The translations under genes and the position numbers were made by a program. A stretch of DNA of 64,000 nucleotides from Filosporella fistucella (lineage: Eukaryota > Ascomycota > Leotiomycetes > Helotiales). Shown piece by piece: positions 24,602 to 34,518 of the stretch (position 1 is the first letter of the stretch; the number at the start of each line of letters is the position of its first letter). Location of the stretch: the NCBI GenBank assembly GCA_030077755.1, contig JAQJZZ010000010.1:1302001-1366000 (forward strand), read 5' to 3'. Below the pieces are notes generated by a model. The model was not told where the DNA came from. It saw only the letters and a list, made by a program, of their open reading frames with translations, and made no database searches.

Positions 24602-24648
24602 GGGAAGGGATGGGATGGGATGGTAAGGGAAGGGAAGGGGAAGGGGGA
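24602..24648 (+). repeat. G-rich purine tract with quadruplex potential
   Basis: Eight runs of three or more G separated mostly by two bases (GGGAAGGGATGGGATGGG and onward). It lies about 0.6 kb upstream of the regulator start, with the G-runs on the template strand of that gene. Formation of a quadruplex is inference. Confidence 0.7.
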
Positions 24649-24741
24649 GTGATGGCAACGGGCGACTTGGGATATGCCAATGAGGATGGGGGATGCATGC
24701 CGACGTTGGTCAGATAATCGAATTGGAATTGGCTGTGCAAC

Positions 24742-24783
24742 GAGGGTGAGAGTGAGAGTGAGAGTAAGAGTGAGGGTGAGGGC
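24742..24783. repeat. imperfect GAGAGT/GAGGGT hexamer repeat
   Basis: About seven hexamer units with single-base variants are visible directly in non-coding DNA. Confidence 0.8.
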
Positions 24784-26187
24784 GTGGATGAGGCATGTGA
24801 CTAAAAGGACGATGTCCTGGCAATGGGAAGAGTATTACCGTAGGGTAAGGTAAGGTAGGTAACAACGTACGTCTGAGGTGCTCTCGACCACCATCGTGAT
24901 CCATTGACTTTTGCAGAGCATGGTTGGCTGTGGGTAGGTAGTGTACTTCGTAGTGTTCGTTTCCTCGAGTACCTACCTACTCAGTATACCCGTTGTCAAT
25001 GTCAGTTGCGGGAGCGACAAGAGACTCGAGAGCTTCAACGAGAATGCTCCTGTTCCGTCGTCTCGTGTTCCAATTGAGTTGCACACAAGCCAGGATAGCC
25101 CAGGGTGCAGTACCCAGCCCAGTACTTTTGAGGCGGGGAAGTCATGCAAAACATTACGGTACACTGAATAGTGCAATAAGTACTCTATCTTCGGTAGGTA
25201 GGCAATTCTCCAGAAGTGCAGGTCAGGTCCCTGAACAGACAGATATACCTAGCAGAACATGATTCAGGCCGTGTGACTGATGGAAATACGATTCGCTTTC
25301 GAATCCGTGTCCATGGGCGATAAAAACCCCGTTGAAGGTCATCGTATTAATGCGTGCAGTCCATGTACTTTGTTTGTACTGGGCCGAGGGAGGTACATCG
25401 TAGACTTTGGCCATGCGCCTCAAAAGCGTGCTTCTTCAGCATGCTGTAACTGTACTACTACATCCGTAGGTACTGTACTATATGTACAACGCACTGAGGT
25501 GACCAGTATCAAATGATAATCCACCACATCGCAGTCGCTATTTTGACAGCTACAGCCCTCCCGGAGCATCAAGTCAAAAGGCACAAGTACAAGTAACTAG
25601 GTACCAAGGTACTGTAATGTACAACCTACCTTATACCCCAACCTCAACCCCGCCTCTGCGCCGCTGGAGCATCAGGTCAGTGCGCCTTCATGGTAACACT
25701 AAAACGTTCTGCTGTGATCTGTTTGTGCTTGCTCAACCACAGTCCAATGTATGTATGATGTATCTTCATGTGTACCCAGCAAAAAAAATGATAGCTTCTA
25801 GAAGCAATACCTTATCAGTTGCCGATGGAATATACACACGGCATTTGGCCCACATCATTCATCTTCTCTGTCTTGCTCTTGCCTGCGAAGCCGGCAACGG
25901 GAATCCTCGACATAAGGTATTCAACATGCCATGCCATGCCAATGCAATCCCATGTCCACTTCGGCCCCAGGGACAATCATGCACCGAAAATGACCCCACC
26001 AGGTAGGCGCGAACTACCTACCATTGCTCGACTTCCTCAGATCAACATCGGCGCCCAGATGCAGTAATGTTTCCTTTCCTTCCGTGAAACCGTGGACACA
26101 ACTTCTACAAGATTACTCTTAAGCTCTTCCACAGCCTGCTTTTTGTTCAACTCGACAAACTCGTCTATACTACCTACACTCTTCGAC

Positions 26188-27639
26188 ATGGCAGCAGCAA
26201 CTACAGCTCGCAGCTTCCCCACCATCAAAGCCATCCGAACCTATGTCGTCGACGGTGTTGGCTCTGGAGGGGATTACCACAATGTCGAAGGTGGTCACTG
26301 GTGAGTCTATGATGCTGTCCTGGAGAGTTCCATGCTAACACACAAGATAGGCTGATTGACACCTCGATATCAACACCAATGTCAAGATGGGAGAAATACC
26401 GAGCTTCAAGAACAAGTTGGGGAATTAATGTGCTGGGTTCATTCTGTGTAGAGATCGAAGGCTCAGATGGTACCGTTGGGTTTGCGACTGGCTTTGGCGG
26501 TAAGGTTTACACCGGAAATCACTTACTCCAAAAATGCTAACATTGCCACAGGTCCACCCGCATGCTGGCTTGTTCACCAACATTTTGAGAGATTCCTGAT
26601 TGGCGCCGATCCCCGAGATACAAACCACTTGTTCGAGCAAATGTACAGAGGATCAATGTTCTACGGAAGAAAAGGCCTTCCAGTAGCAGTTATCTCAGTC
26701 ATTGATTTGGCAATGTGGGATTTGGTAGGCAAGATCAGAAACGAGCCCGTTTACAAGCTCATTGGAGGAGCAACAAGAGACAGACTCGACTTTTATTGCA
26801 CCGGCCCAGAACCAACAGCTGCTAAAGCCATGGGATTCTGGGGTGCAAAGGTGCCACTTCCATATTGTCCTGAGGAAGGTCACAAGGGTTTGAAGAAAAA
26901 CGTTGAGTTCCTTAGGAAGCATAGAGAAAGTGTTGGACCAGACTTCCCCATCATGGTGGATTGTTACATGAGTCTCAATGTCCCTTATACGATAGAGCTT
27001 GCCACTGCTTGCCTCGACCTCAACATCAATTGGTGGGAGGAGTGCCTTTCTCCTGATGATACCGACGGATTTGCTCTGATCAAACGAGCCCACCCCCAGC
27101 TAAAATTCACCACTGGCGAACACGAGTACTCGAGATACGGGTTTAGAAAGTTGATCGAGGGACGAAATCTAGACATCATCCAACCAGATGTCATGTGGCT
27201 CGGTGGTCTGACAGAACTCCTCAAGGTCTCAGCTATGGCATCTGCGTACGATATTCCCGTAGTTCCCCATGCCAGTGGACCTTACAGCTACCATTACGTT
27301 GTTTCGCAGACGAATTGTCCATTCCAAGAATATCTTGCAAATTCTCCTGACGGAAAGAGTGTCTTGCCTGTCTTTGGAGATTTATTCTTGGACGAGCCAA
27401 TTCCAGTGAACGGTTACCTCGATGTTGCACAGCTTGACAAGCCAGGCTTTGGTTTGACCTTGAACCCAGCAGCTAGATTGATTCCAGCGCAATATTTGTT
27501 GACGCCAAACCCGGAAAGACCTCTGGGTCAGCCAGCTCAGGAGAAGAAGAAGCCTTTGGCTGTTGAGCAGAAAACGGAAGAGAACGATGGGCTGATCAAT
27601 GGAGTTGTTAAGGGTGTGAAGGAATTGACCACGTCTTAA
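26188..27639 (+). CDS. L-rhamnonate dehydratase (enolase superfamily)
   Basis: Exons 26188-26300, 26351-26499 and 26552-27639 encode 449 residues. The enzyme converts L-rhamnonate to 2-keto-3-deoxy-L-rhamnonate in the non-phosphorylating L-rhamnose pathway. It matches bacterial RhmD closely in outline: GSGGDYHNVEGGHW and ISTPMSRWEKYRASR at the N-terminus, then the barrel domain with metal ligands Asp224 (VDCYM), Glu250 (WWEE) and Glu277 (TGEHE), and the general acid/base His327 (VVPHASGP). These positions are within two residues of the RhmD active-site set (Asp226, Glu252, Glu278/280, His329) as I remember it. The last 40 residues are a Lys/Glu-rich extension outside the enzyme fold. The next gene downstream encodes the pathway's first dehydrogenase in the same direction. 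Confidence 0.93.
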
Positions 27640-28362
27640 AGGATCGACGGGTTTGGATTTTGGTGTTCATGATGAAATGTGCAAATACAGTTTGATTGTA
27701 AATTGAGATTTGGAATTGGTACAGAGTTACCTTCCTAATGGGGCTTCGAAGGTTTTCGCATGGTAGCAGATAAATTCGTTTCCTCTGCTCTGATGAAAAT
27801 CCAACATGAACATATTCCGTATTTCCCCTAATGAAAGCTATACTAGCAAAGATCAATGAATTTAAACATCCTGCAGACGAGATATATCATAAAATAGCTT
27901 CCACATAAGATATTCATGAAAGCTTGAAACTCTTCGAAGCTCAGGACGATGACAAGAAAATGTACCCAGTCATAATGCTAATAACCCGAACTTCGTTGGA
28001 TATCCATTATTTATCATGAAGACAAATTTGTAGTCTTACAATGTTACCAGTGCAATGAGTTTTCATCTCAAAATGCTTTTTTTGAAAAGGGTCCGTTCGG
28101 CTCAAGATGTGTGAAAACCCCGAATCGCGGGGTGGGACACAGGGATAATTCTGAACCGAGCTCCACCACTTCACGGTCACAAGCTGCTATGCGCGACTCC
28201 GTCCCTACGGTTCAATTCAAAAGTCGCGATGAAATTAACCATTCCGATAGAGTTTCATCTTTTTTTTATTCCCATATCTTCATCCTACCTCAAACACTCC
28301 TTGATCTCCCACTGTACAGCGTAACTCTAGATCCACTTACAACTCCAGGACCCCACCAAATC
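27640..28362. promoter_or_regulatory. intergenic between the two rhamnose genes
   Basis: A 723-bp gap with no supported gene. The last 300 bp are the promoter of the dehydrogenase and contain two everted CGG motifs (separate entry), then a pyrimidine-rich stretch typical of fungal core promoters. Confidence 0.55.
28093..28133. promoter_or_regulatory. two everted CGG pairs upstream of the rhamnose dehydrogenase
   Basis: CCG-TT-CGG at 28093-28100 and CCG-N5-CGG at 28120-28130. The second lies in a longer palindrome, ACCCCG-AATCG-CGGGGT (28117-28133). Everted CGG triplets are one of the recognised site types for Zn2Cys6 dimers. The palindrome also includes GCGGGG, which fits the CreA repressor consensus SYGGRG. 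They sit about 230-270 bp before the start codon. Function is inferred only. Confidence 0.4.
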
Positions 28363-29290
28363 ATGCCCCACTACCTCCTTACCTCGAAAACTGCCGCCAT
28401 AACAGGCGGCACAACAGGTATCGGTCGTGCAATCGCTCTTGAATACATTCGCCAGGGCTGTAATGTGGCGATCAACCATCTGAATCTGCCTTCCGATGCC
28501 CATCATAAACAGTCCTTGCTGGAGGAAGCTGCAGCCATAAAAGAAAAAGATGAGAAAGCTGGGAAACTGATTGAGGTTGAGGGTGATGTGACAAATCCGG
28601 AGACCGGCAAGATTCTAGTGGAGGAGGCAGTAAAAACGTTTGGGAGACTGGATGTGTTTGTTAGTAATGCGGGAGTGTGCCAATTTGCTGAATTCTTGGA
28701 GTAAGTAATCCTGGGACTTTGAGATCTTCATCGGGAAAACATTGAGATGTATCCACTCGTAGACAGAGCTGGGACTTCGGAGAGCTGGGAGTGTAGATGA
28801 GAATAGCAGCACTGACGTTCCTTCCAGACTCGACCACGATCTCTTTGCCTCAACAGTCCGTATCAACCTCGATGGAGCCTTCTACTCCTGCCAAGCAGCT
28901 GCCCGACAAATGGCCAAACAAGGAGATGGCGGCAGTATCATCGCCATCTCCTCCATCTCTGCTCTGGTTGGCGGCGGTCTACAAACACATTACACGCCCA
29001 CAAAAGCAGGTGTTTTATCTTTAATGCAAAGTATGGCAGTAGCACTTGGCAAGCATAAGATTAGATGTAACGCTTTGTTGCCAGGGACGATCAAGACACA
29101 GCTCAATGAGGAAGATTTGAATGATGAAAAGAAGAGGGAGTATATGGAGACACGGATACCGCTAGGGAGGACGGGGGAGCCGAGTGATATGGCAGGACCA
29201 GCGGTGTTTTTGGCTTGCGAGGAGTTGAGTGGGTATGTTAATGGGTCACAATTGCTGGTCGATGGCGGGTTATTTGTGAATCTTCAGTGA
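28363..29290 (+). CDS. L-rhamnose-1-dehydrogenase (short-chain dehydrogenase)
   Basis: Exons 28363-28700 and 28828-29290 encode 266 residues. It is a classical SDR: nucleotide-binding TGGTTGIG at residues 14-21, NAG, and the catalytic Ser with Tyr168-x3-Lys172 (YTPTK). Several blocks match the characterised yeast L-rhamnose-1-dehydrogenases (Rha1/Lra1), especially FVSNAGVCQF, ISSISALVGGGLQTHYTPTKAG, RCNALLPGTI and the extreme C-terminus LLVDGGLFVNLQ. It would oxidise L-rhamnose to L-rhamnono-lactone with NAD(P)+ in the cytosol. The open frame extends upstream of 28363, but the family N-terminus begins at this Met. With the rhamnonate dehydratase 0.7 kb upstream it forms a two-gene catabolic pair; lactonase and aldolase genes are not in the window. 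Confidence 0.92.
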
Positions 29291-29734
29291 TTTACATTCT
29301 ATGAACTCAAAGACAACCTGACGTCTGTTTCTATACCTGCTCTAGCAGCTAGGTGGTAAGAAATTATAAACCGTTTCAGCATTTGTTGTTTCCCACTTGT
29401 TTGGAATGTCTTCCAATGATCGGGTGTTATGCCCCAAGTGTATCGAATAAGTGATGTAGCAGCAGCAAAAAGTTGAGTTTAAATTGCTCTATCGGCTCAA
29501 AATGGCTTCGAGTGTATAGAGGTATTCGCAAAGCCAAAACATTCCCCTTCTTCTATATCGTAAAACCCCCCATACCATCATCCATCCAGACATGACAAGT
29601 CATTACCCATTCATCATTAAGCATAAACATTAATTGAATCGATCCCCAATCCAACGCGCCTTTTCATGACCAAAACCGACCCTACTGCGAACCGTCTTTC
29701 CGTCTATACATATCCTTCTATCACTTGCACCCTC
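29291..29734. other. intergenic between convergent genes
   Basis: No supported gene; contains the two facing 3' UTRs. Confidence 0.4.
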
Positions 29735-31537
29735 TCACTGCGTTAGGCCCTCCTTCGCCCATTGGATGATGTCCTTCCCACCTCCAACGTTCAACTGTCC
29801 CTCAGGTCCATCCCAAAACATAACACCTCCAAAATTTGACAATCCCAGACCCTCCACACCACTCGCTACACCACGCATCCCCTCCGGTGTCCCAATATTA
29901 GCGTACGCTGATTGACCAGCCTGTGCAAACGCCGGAGCTCCTACATACAACCTTGGTTTGGATGCCAGGGCGGAGGCTTCAAGCGATGTACTCCATTGCC
30001 GAACCGACTCTGTGAAGCCAGCTGAGCCGATTTCGCAGGGCGGGTTGTTGTAGAACTGGACAAAGACGAAATCGCAGAGGAGGATAAGAGATTGCGGTAT
30101 TGATGCGTCGGGGAATGGGCATTGAGGTGCGGAGGAAAGGTAGTATGCTTTCGCAGGAGAAGCGGCAAAGTGGGCGCGGAGAGCCAGACCAAAGTTTTCA
30201 TAGAACTGAGGCAAATGGTTCTCGATGTCTGTTGCGTACATGTTAATTTTCACACATACATTCCCGATGTTGTCGATCAACATACCGACGTCGAATCCAT
30301 CCAGCTGCACCGTTCCGAACGGTCTCAAGTCAATCTCAACTGCTCCCGGAGGACCAAATAGCTTCCAAAGAACATCTGCGAAATCAGTGGCTTGAGCTTC
30401 ACTTGCGAAGGCCAGTTGACTTGTGGCTCCACCGATGCTGAGGAGGACTTTCTTGCCATATTGAGACTGGCAATTAGAAATGTTAGCAGCTAGCGCAGGA
30501 CAAGAGAGTAATCCCGGCGCCTGTGAAGCCATAGCAACTGTTTGGCCTCCGCAGGCTGCCCCAAAGTTGATAGATGGGTATGGTCCACCGTCTAGCTGTG
30601 AGATGACAAAGGCAAGAATTACAATATCCACATTGGGATCCGCACATTGTGCCTCAAGACTCGCGCCCCCAGTGGCGGGGGTTTGTCCAAAGTACACAGC
30701 TACATTTCGCGATGAAGCTGCATCAAAAGTGTATCCTGAAGTTGAAGGCGCTCTACTGGTCATCGATGGCGGTGCTGCTGAAGACGTGGGCGCTGGTCCA
30801 GAGGGATTTTCGATAAAGACTCCGCCGTTGCTGGCTGTTAATACTGTTGTCGATGGGCTCTCTAAGCCAATAATACTGGTCTCTGGAGGACTTGTTGCTG
30901 AGGCAATAAAAGACGTTGTGGTACTGGAAGCATCCAAGCTTGTCGAAGTTGCCGCCTCTGAAGACGGCGCTGCTGTGGTGATAGAAGTAGCTACAACCTG
31001 AGAAGTCGTGTCAGATGAGATGAATGATGCCGTGATTGTGATTGTCGATCCCATTGTTGTTGTAAGTGTTGTTACAGCGGCGTTGTCAAGACTGCAGTTA
31101 GAAGTGGCGGTGATAGGGGCTAGAATGGAATCCACCGCCGATTCAAGGGAAGATATGGGAACGGCTGTGACAGTCCCAGTTGGTAGAGGTACGAGAGTAG
31201 CACTTGCTGAGTTTGAACCGTCTTCACCAAGCAGAGCGTCGATGAGAGCGATTATTTGTTGCTCAATAAGCCGTAATTCCAAAAGAAGATTCCGAAGTTC
31301 AGAGGTGGGAATGATGATGGTCGTCATGGAAGTCTGTCTTTTCATGGTGTTAGTATCTTTAGGGGGGCATACATACGTCGTCAATAACCCGAGATCCGGC
31401 ATCGTCACCTCCGCTGTTGCTGCATTTCTCCTTCTTACTTCCACGGACTTTCGAAAAGGAATTGAGCCTCCGAATACATCTCCAATCAGATAAATGGTGA
31501 GCAATAGAGAGTAAAAAAGGTTCCAGGTGTAAAACAT
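29735..31537 (-). CDS. GH18 chitinase, class III-like, with Ser/Thr-rich region
   Basis: The N-terminal stretch is hydrophobic (LFYSLLLTIYLIGDVFG), fitting a signal peptide. A long Ser/Thr-rich region follows, likely O-glycosylated, and then a GH18 domain (NVAVYFGQ, VLLSIGGATSQ). Read straight through, the catalytic motif is interrupted by 19 extra codons; they are an intron at 30285-30229 (GTATGT..ACAG, 57 bp). Splicing gives DGFDVDIE, the complete DxxDxDxE motif with its catalytic Glu. Main exons are 31537-30286 and 30228-29735, 581 residues. A possible 39-bp in-frame intron at 31376-31338 has a perfect TACTAAC branch site but is very short. The enzyme would cleave chitin in the wall or medium. 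The Ser/Thr region being N-terminal rather than C-terminal is less usual. Confidence 0.88.
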   Translation of the reverse strand: MFYTWNLFYSLLLTIYLIGDVFGGSIPFRKSVEVRRRNAATAEVTMPDLGLLTTYVCPPKDTNTMKRQTSMTTIIIPTSELRNLLLELRLIEQQIIALIDALLGEDGSNSASATLVPLPTGTVTAVPISSLESAVDSILAPITATSNCSLDNAAVTTLTTTMGSTITITASFISSDTTSQVVATSITTAAPSSEAATSTSLDASSTTTSFIASATSPPETSIIGLESPSTTVLTASNGGVFIENPSGPAPTSSAAPPSMTSRAPSTSGYTFDAASSRNVAVYFGQTPATGGASLEAQCADPNVDIVILAFVISQLDGGPYPSINFGAACGGQTVAMASQAPGLLSCPALAANISNCQSQYGKKVLLSIGGATSQLAFASEAQATDFADVLWKLFGPPGAVEIDLRPFGTVQLDGFDVGMLIDNIGNVCVKINMYATDIENHLPQFYENFGLALRAHFAASPAKAYYLSSAPQCPFPDASIPQSLILLCDFVFVQFYNNPPCEIGSAGFTESVRQWSTSLEASALASKPRLYVGAPAFAQAGQSAYANIGTPEGMRGVASGVEGLGLSNFGGVMFWDGPEGQLNVGGGKDIIQWAKEGLTQ

Positions 31538-33180
31538 GATTGGAAAATCTGACAGTGATCGAGTATATTTTGCGAAACGAAAGATGTAGATTATAAGGAC
31601 TCGACCATAACATACCCTGCTTTATGTATACTCATCCGTCAACGTCAACAAATGTGTCTTGTCTTTTTACACATTCCACAACACACTGTGTCAAGCTCTA
31701 GCTGGAGCTTCCCGGCGCCGAGTAGTATGGAATGAAATGAGTGATATCACGAACTTCAACTAGATCTTATTTCGTTCAGACCAAACATGGCCCGCAAAGA
31801 GCTAGAGACGCGGTGTTTCCTCCTTTGCCGCATCAAGAGGCTTATGGAGGTGGGAAAAGGCCCGGATCGTCGTGGTAAGCGGAGACCTTCGATTTAAATA
31901 TTCCGAGTAACGCGATCTGCTACTGCAGGTCCAGCTCCCGAAGAAAATAAGATGGCTCCTCATTCGTGCTGCAGTCGCAGCAAACTGGACTACTTCTGAC
32001 CTATGCTCAAAAGAGTGAAAGTGCAAACTATGAAATGTCACTAAATTGTGCACTTTCATCTCGCACAGCGCTAGAAAAAACCAACTCAGTGTTTCCCTGG
32101 CAACATATCAGGAGAATAGTCCCTCGGAAAGCAGGTACGAACCTAGAAATGATGTTGAACGATCGGGTGCCTCCGTATCTGTCAATTTGAAAGTTACGAA
32201 GCGGTACGGCTGCCCGATGAAAGTGCCCGCTTTGTCCACATGGCGTTCGGCATGCTCCAGGCCGCAACCGAGTTGCTTTGCGCCAGCGGAGAAATCACCG
32301 AGGGCTTCATAGCAAATAGGTAAGTAGAAAGAGTAACATTCGTAGCGACATGGTTGTGTTCAAGTGTGGCACAAAGCTGTATTGAGAATTCATGCAAAGT
32401 TGAGCTATAAAATAATTTTGACCAATTGTCAATCACTCCCCTCATGTTATTAGCTTTAAAGACATGAAGCTTCTCCGTTCAACAGATGTTCTTCATGAGG
32501 CGCAAGCCACATGGCGTGCGTGGGAATACAGTCCTTTTCACCAACCATAGTGGGACAGGAGCAAGCGTAGTTATCATGGAAGCCCTTGTCAGATATAAAC
32601 AGATACTTCCGTCTCGCAAGGGACTTTTTCAGTACGACCTCAGCTTCGAAATCGACGTCGTCTTGGCCCTCCCACGAGGAACATCCTTTCCGGGCAGTTT
32701 ACTTGAGGAATGTACAATCACAGTAAAATAACATGCGCAGATTTTACCCTTCAACACTTGTTGGTTTCCTTATATAAGATATCCAAAAGAGAGACTGCTG
32801 ACGAGAAGTAATCATTACCAATCTCATATTATTATTCTATGTAATCGTAGAACGCCTTGCCATTCGGCATTACTTTTCTCTCAATACAAATCAACGTTCG
32901 TAGAGTAAGGCCATGTCAAAGAGACATGCCAATCAAGCATCAAATGTGATATGTGCTTCCCTGCAACGGTATCGACAAATGCCTCCAGTATGCCTTCGAC
33001 TTTGAGTCGATATGTGTGCGAGTTTAGGTCAACAAAAGAAATCGAGTCCATGAACAATGATGTGAACGCCCCCATTTGGTATTTTGTGGCATGATGTATA
33101 ACTACAGTTGGATCCTCCTCTTTATGCTGCCGTAATGTCGTGGAATTGCAGCCTCTGATTTCTTTCAATACATGGTGAGC
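31538..33180. other. intergenic with weak coding-like fragments
   Basis: No firmly supported gene. It contains a tentative plus-strand two-exon model (32196-32731, listed) and, on the minus strand at 32881-33168, a 95-residue frame directly after the next gene's stop that is probably its 3' UTR. Confidence 0.35.
32196..32731 (+). CDS. tentative two-exon gene or gene remnant
   Basis: I do not recognise this. A frame before a good donor (GTAAGT at 32320) reads RLPDESARFVHMAFGMLQ... to 32319. It can be joined in frame to an exon beginning at 32470 that runs to the stop at 32731 (RGNTVLFTNHSGTGASVV...). Both pieces have protein-like composition, but the first lacks a start codon because a stop lies just upstream at 32156, and no convincing upstream exon is visible. 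It could be a fragment of an eroded gene or chance. Confidence 0.2.
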
Positions 33181-34518
33181 CTAGAAATTCTGGGAAATAC
33201 CAGCACTTTGTTGAGGGAAGTGCGAAGGATTTTCTATTCTCGTGTTTCTTCGTGCTTGAACATCCCGAATGACTGGCTGAGCTGGCATCTCTACCCTTCC
33301 AGGTGGGCTTCCGTACTGTGTTTCTGCGCCATATGGATTACCTGTGTCGTATTGATTATTGTACCCTGCACCGTACGATCCTGGAATTTCTCCTGACCCA
33401 TCCGAGCGGTTCGCGGCGCTGTAAGAAGAAGATGCGTTCGAGGGACCGCGGTTGATATCTGTGTTTCGATTCCCTGAGGCAGCAGGTCCCATGGCACCAA
33501 GCGCCTCTGCTTCACCGGATGTTGGTCGACCGTCCATTAATGGATTATCTGACCGAGTGTCAGAAACAGGGCCATGGGTGGGTGAGGTTCCCTCCGAGTA
33601 AGCCATACCGATTCCACCAGCTGATTGACCACCAGAAAGTGTTGTAGACGCCTTTCGGCCTGACGATGCGACGGCTGTGGTTCCCCATCCACGATATCCA
33701 GATGATCCGTCTTCCCGCATCTCATATGGGCCATCGCCGCCTGTGGAGCCTCCTACACCGCCAACTGCTGGTAGAGTCGGATCATTGTTTGGGTTGTAAC
33801 CATATTCTTCGACCTCCTTTCTCCGCAGTTCCTCAGCATCTTTACGGGCCTTTCTCTTCCGCCACAGAAACAGTCCCGCGAGTACTAGTAAGGCAACTGC
33901 GACTATGGGAACGACCACTGCGATTGCTATAGTGCCCCCACTACCCAAACCACTGCTTGAACTCTTTCCGGAGTTTTGAAGATCTGCCGTGGAAGCTGTT
34001 GATGTTGATGATGAGGTAGCCGTACCTGTACGTGAGGATGATGAATCTAGACCGGCAGTAGACGTAGATACGATTGTTCGTGTTGAACCGCCGGCACTGG
34101 AAGGGGTTTCGATTACGGTGACAGTTGTGAGAGTCCCTGTATTTGCGGATGTCGTGGTCGGCGGCGTCGTCGTTGTTGTTGAGGTGGGTGTTGTGCTGGT
34201 AGGGGTAGAAGATGTGGAGGGGATTGATGTAGAGCTTTGCTGTGTGCTACTTGTTGGGGTTAAACTGATGGATGTGGTGGATGATATTGAAGTCGTAGAC
34301 TCAATGGAAGAAGCTGAAGTGGGACTGCTGTTAGCAATGGAACTCGAGGATTCTAGAGAAGAGCTCTGGGTCGGCGACGGCGTCGGAGTAGACGTCGCCG
34401 TCGACGAGACACCGGCAGCCGTACTTGTAGAATTAGACATCGCGAATTGCCTGAAAACCAGCTTCCTCGGCTGTCTGTACATGGCCATGTCAGTGAAAAG
34501 GGACATGAGGGAGCACAT
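33181..34518 (-). CDS. Ser/Thr-rich single-pass membrane protein (Mid2/WSC-sensor-like architecture)
   Basis: A 445-residue single-exon frame. Residues about 30-195 are almost entirely Ser, Thr and Pro, as in heavily O-mannosylated cell-wall stress sensors. A single membrane helix follows (GTIAIAVVVPIVAVALLVLAGLFLW), then a stop-transfer RKRKARK and a cytoplasmic tail with EVEEYGYNPNNDPTLPAVGG, a block I recall from other fungal proteins of this type. There is no obvious signal peptide at MCSLMS. The true start may be the Met at 34440 (MSNSTST), or a short upstream exon may be missing. A role in wall sensing is suggested by architecture only; no WSC cysteine domain is present. Confidence 0.75.
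   Translation of the reverse strand: MCSLMSLFTDMAMYRQPRKLVFRQFAMSNSTSTAAGVSSTATSTPTPSPTQSSSLESSSSIANSSPTSASSIESTTSISSTTSISLTPTSSTQQSSTSIPSTSSTPTSTTPTSTTTTTPPTTTSANTGTLTTVTVIETPSSAGGSTRTIVSTSTAGLDSSSSRTGTATSSSTSTASTADLQNSGKSSSSGLGSGGTIAIAVVVPIVAVALLVLAGLFLWRKRKARKDAEELRRKEVEEYGYNPNNDPTLPAVGGVGGSTGGDGPYEMREDGSSGYRGWGTTAVASSGRKASTTLSGGQSAGGIGMAYSEGTSPTHGPVSDTRSDNPLMDGRPTSGEAEALGAMGPAASGNRNTDINRGPSNASSSYSAANRSDGSGEIPGSYGAGYNNQYDTGNPYGAETQYGSPPGRVEMPAQPVIRDVQARRNTRIENPSHFPQQSAGISQNF

Larger units (their letters stand above)
23980..26187. promoter_or_regulatory. 2.2-kb divergent intergenic region, regulator versus rhamnonate dehydratase
   Basis: No supported gene. It holds purine-rich tracts, GAGAGT/GAGGGT hexamer repeats, and in the right half many copies of GTACCT/AGGTAGG-type words. 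Both promoters must lie within it. Confidence 0.5.

Noticed and set aside
24312..24904. Ser/Pro/His-rich minus-strand frames
   Set aside because: Products of GAGGGT-type simple repeats; no motif or splice support.
30229..30285. Degenerate or inactive chitinase active site
   Set aside because: The apparent 19-residue insertion has intron borders, and its removal restores a perfect DxxDxDxE motif.
30480..31493. Long plus-strand frames rich in Val, Glu and Asp
   Set aside because: They are antisense shadows of the Ser/Thr-rich region of the chitinase.
32881..33168. 95-residue minus-strand frame with protein-like composition
   Set aside because: It begins 12 bp after the membrane-protein stop, with no room for a promoter and no recognised motif; most likely 3' UTR.
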